From UBA8516 sp964434855 (lineage in GTDB: Archaea > Thermoproteota > Nitrososphaeria > Nitrososphaerales > Nitrosopumilaceae), in the NCBI GenBank assembly GCA_964434855.1, contig CAYSWR010000021.1, positions 1-23,900 on the forward strand: a stretch of 23,900 nucleotides of DNA. Direction: 5' to 3'. Made by a program: the position numbers and the translations under genes. Positions within the stretch are counted from its first letter, which is position 1. The number at the start of each line of letters is the position of its first letter. Below, piece by piece: positions 22,565 to 23,900 of the stretch. The notes below the pieces were generated by a model. It saw only the letters and a program-made list of their open reading frames with translations, was not told where the DNA came from and did no database searches.

Positions 22565-22668
22565 AGTTTTATGTTTTATTTGTTTTATAACATGTTTTCG
22601 GTTTAATTTGAATAATCTGAAATAACAAAGGAGTTCTTTTTTATATTATGCATTTTATAATCTGAAGC

Positions 22669-23013
22669 ATGCCAGAGCTTGATGACCTAACCAAGGCAAA
22701 AATAGTTCAAATGATTCTAGACAAGAAAACAGAAACTGCTCTTGAAAAGCTAAGCGAATTTTATCATGTTGAAAGTCCCAAAATAGTAGTTGGAACAATC
22801 AAAGGAAAAAGAAGAACTGTGTATGCGGTTTATGTAACATCACAAAAAAAGATTTACGCTTTAAATTCTGATGTTTTTTACAACCCATTCATAGTCTTGC
22901 ATGAATATTATCATCACATACGATCAAAACTTGGAGTGCACCGAGGTTCCGAAAGACGTGCCAACATGTATGCAAAAGATTTTGTTGATTCGTATGTTAG
23001 GATAGCAAGGTAA
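22669..23013 (+). CDS. Minimal HExxH metallopeptidase-like protein (114 residues)
   Basis: A small protein with a zinc-protease signature: VLHEYYHHIRSK has H78-E79-x2-H82 on a predicted helix, and ERRANMYAKDF follows with E95, a likely third ligand. The HExxH plus E-R-x-AN-x-x-A arrangement recalls ImmA/IrrE-type and related gluzincins, but the whole protein is only 114 residues. The part before is a helix (1-33) and a strand pair, SPKIVVGTIKGKRRTVYAVYV (36-56). There is no signal peptide. TTATATTATG (22641-22650) lies about 24 bases upstream of the ATG. Proteolysis is inferred from the motif alone; loss of activity in a minimal relative is possible. Confidence 0.75.
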   Translation: MPELDDLTKAKIVQMILDKKTETALEKLSEFYHVESPKIVVGTIKGKRRTVYAVYVTSQKKIYALNSDVFYNPFIVLHEYYHHIRSKLGVHRGSERRANMYAKDFVDSYVRIAR

Positions 23014-23048
23014 CTATTGAACAAGAGAAGAAATTGAATATAAAATAT

Positions 23049-23147
23049 TCAATGCTCATCACTAAAATGGCGAGCTTGTTTGTCTACTCGATCTTGTGGA
23101 GAACGACGTTCATCATGATGTGCTTCCTTGTGTGATCTTTCTTTCAT
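23049..23147 (-). CDS. Short His-rich ORF (32 residues) behind the two-finger zinc protein
   Basis: The frame runs from ATG 23147 to TGA 23049-23051 and encodes a very polar peptide with five or more His, such as SHKEAHHDERR, ending HFSDEH. GAGG stands a few bases before the ATG, immediately after the zinc-finger stop, so it would be the second gene of a two-gene unit. It could instead be the remnant of a longer C-terminus cut off by a frameshift, because its composition continues that of the upstream protein. Its reality as a gene is uncertain. Confidence 0.4.
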   Translation of the reverse strand: MKERSHKEAHHDERRSPQDRVDKQARHFSDEH

Positions 23148-23154
23148 TTTTTCC

Positions 23155-23337
23155 TCAATGTTCTTTTCTTGCATGGTGACGGCGGTCCTTTTCATGAATG
23201 AATTCTTTGTTGCAATCTGTACATTTTACTATCTGATGATGATGAACATCCCTTGCATGACGTATTAATTCATCATAAGTAGCAAACCCCTCATTGCATT
23301 GTTCACATTTGTTTTTCTTTCTATGGAAAAAATCCAT
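23155..23337 (-). CDS. Two-finger C2H2 zinc protein (60 residues)
   Basis: Two classical fingers of identical spacing: C11-x2-C14-x12-H27-x4-H32 and C39-x2-C42-x12-H55-x4-H60. The last residue of the protein is the final zinc ligand. Between them is a short linker, HHQIVK, not the TGEKP linker of eukaryotic transcription factors. The N-terminus, MDFFHRKKNK, is basic. An ACTTAAG box is about 27 bases upstream. It may bind nucleic acid or another protein. It is similar in spacing and opening to the one-finger protein at 20921-21079, which suggests duplication within this region. Confidence 0.8.
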   Translation of the reverse strand: MDFFHRKKNKCEQCNEGFATYDELIRHARDVHHHQIVKCTDCNKEFIHEKDRRHHARKEH

Positions 23338-23482
23338 TTACACATGATGTTGAATTATCATCTCTTAAGTATTGCTTAAAGATCTTTCCGACAATTGCTA
23401 CCAGATAATAACGTAGATTATGATTTGTTGGAAATTATCTTATGATGCATGGAAATTTATTCTTCTTTGTTAGGAATTAAAC

Positions 23483-23782
23483 ATGCACAAAGACAGGGGA
23501 ATTTGTAAAGGAGTTTGTAAAGAGTACAAGGTTAGAAAACCAAGAGACGGAACTAGCCGCTATTTGTCAGGCCAAGTACGATGTCAGATATGTGGCGTTT
23601 TTATTTCAAGGCAAGGATGTCATGACAGAGAGGAAAACCCTGCAACTGATGACACTGTAGATCTGTACTGTAATTGTTGTAACTGCATGGTAAGATCAAA
23701 ACCAAGAAACAAACCGGGAATGAAAATTAAAAAAACTACACAAGAAGAATACGAGGGATTGAAAAAGAGATTAGATACATAA
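23483..23782 (+). CDS. Cysteine-rich zinc-binding protein (99 residues), unknown function
   Basis: The 99-residue protein contains cysteines at 8, 12, 34, 37, 46, 63, 65, 66 and 68. C34-x2-C37 (CQICGVF) and the cluster CNCCNCMVRSKPRN (63-76) look like the two halves of a treble-clef or HNH-like zinc site. An N-terminal C8-x3-C12 may make a second site. There is no membrane segment. The C-terminus is a Lys/Glu helix, TTQEEYEGLKKRL. AAATTTATTC lies about 26 bases before the ATG. I do not recognise the family. Nucleic-acid binding is possible by analogy with zinc ribbons only. Confidence 0.75.
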   Translation: MHKDRGICKGVCKEYKVRKPRDGTSRYLSGQVRCQICGVFISRQGCHDREENPATDDTVDLYCNCCNCMVRSKPRNKPGMKIKKTTQEEYEGLKKRLDT

Positions 23783-23846
23783 CTAGAATAATTGAAGATA
23801 AGAGGTAGAACTAAAAGTAGAAAGGCATTAGAGTTGGTGACCAAAA

Positions 23847-23900
23847 TTGAGTTACTATAGACGAAAACGCTGTGAGGATTGTAACAGAATTAATTGCACC
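23847..23900 (+). CDS. Possible start of another Cys-containing gene, truncated by the window
   Basis: TTG 23847 opens a frame that stays open to the window edge and reads MSYYRRKRCEDCNRINCT, with a C-x2-C after a basic stretch. A stop codon lies two codons upstream in frame. An AT-rich ACTAAAAG box is about 30 bases upstream. It looks like another small zinc protein, but 18 residues are too few to be sure. Confidence 0.3.
   Translation, partial: MSYYRRKRCEDCNRINCT

Noticed and set aside
1..23900. tRNA, rRNA, CRISPR array, insertion sequence or prophage
   Set aside because: Intergenic regions were read for cloverleaf arms, repeated spacers, transposase motifs and terminal repeats; none was found.

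Overview
The window is AT-rich chromosomal DNA from an archaeon, most likely an ammonia-oxidising thaumarchaeon (Nitrososphaeria, Nitrosopumilales-like). Archaeal markers are Rpo7 and Spt4, the NurA-HerA-Mre11-Rad50 repair operon, PurP-type purine synthesis, and TATA-like boxes about 25 bases upstream of ATG, GTG and TTG starts, the spacing expected for leaderless mRNAs. Small C2H2 zinc-finger proteins and the C-rich orphans also fit thaumarchaea. The lineage is inferred from gene content, not from a marker phylogeny.

Layout. 1-916 is a partial Mrp/ApbC Fe-S carrier ATPase on the minus strand. 1015-2645 is a tight rpo7-spt4-nadC unit, followed by convergent nadA and an aspartate dehydrogenase, so the aspartate-to-NAD pathway sits in 1818-4491. 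Aspartate dehydrogenase shares a palindromic divergent promoter with proline dehydrogenase; its partner, P5C dehydrogenase, converges on it with overlapping 3' ends. 7073-12662 is the nurA-herA-mre11-rad50 operon for DNA end resection. Next come a HEAT-repeat protein with two His-Glu dyads (resembling half of a deoxyhypusine hydroxylase), an orphan, tatC and tatA, purP, a DUF151 protein, a Cys-motif membrane protein and a short orphan. 17394-19354 holds a candidate structured RNA, a methyltransferase and a beta-hydroxyacid dehydrogenase.

19453-23900 is different: mostly small genes (32-163 codons), including orphans, a degenerate GIY-YIG-like protein, an SRPBCC protein, a hotdog thioesterase, three small zinc-finger or His-rich proteins, a minimal HExxH protein and a C-rich protein. 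It also has a second candidate structured RNA. A 100-N scaffold gap at 22256-22355 is flanked by an identical 55-base sequence on both sides. Collapsing the duplicate restores one uninterrupted membrane-anchored reading frame, so the gap looks like an assembly artefact.

No rRNA, tRNA, CRISPR array, insertion sequence or prophage was found. No gene-free stretch exceeds 300 bases. Five convergent gene pairs all overlap at their stop codons by 4-19 bases. The strongest leads are the half-DOHH-like HEAT protein, the two promoter-linked stem structures, and the small-protein island.
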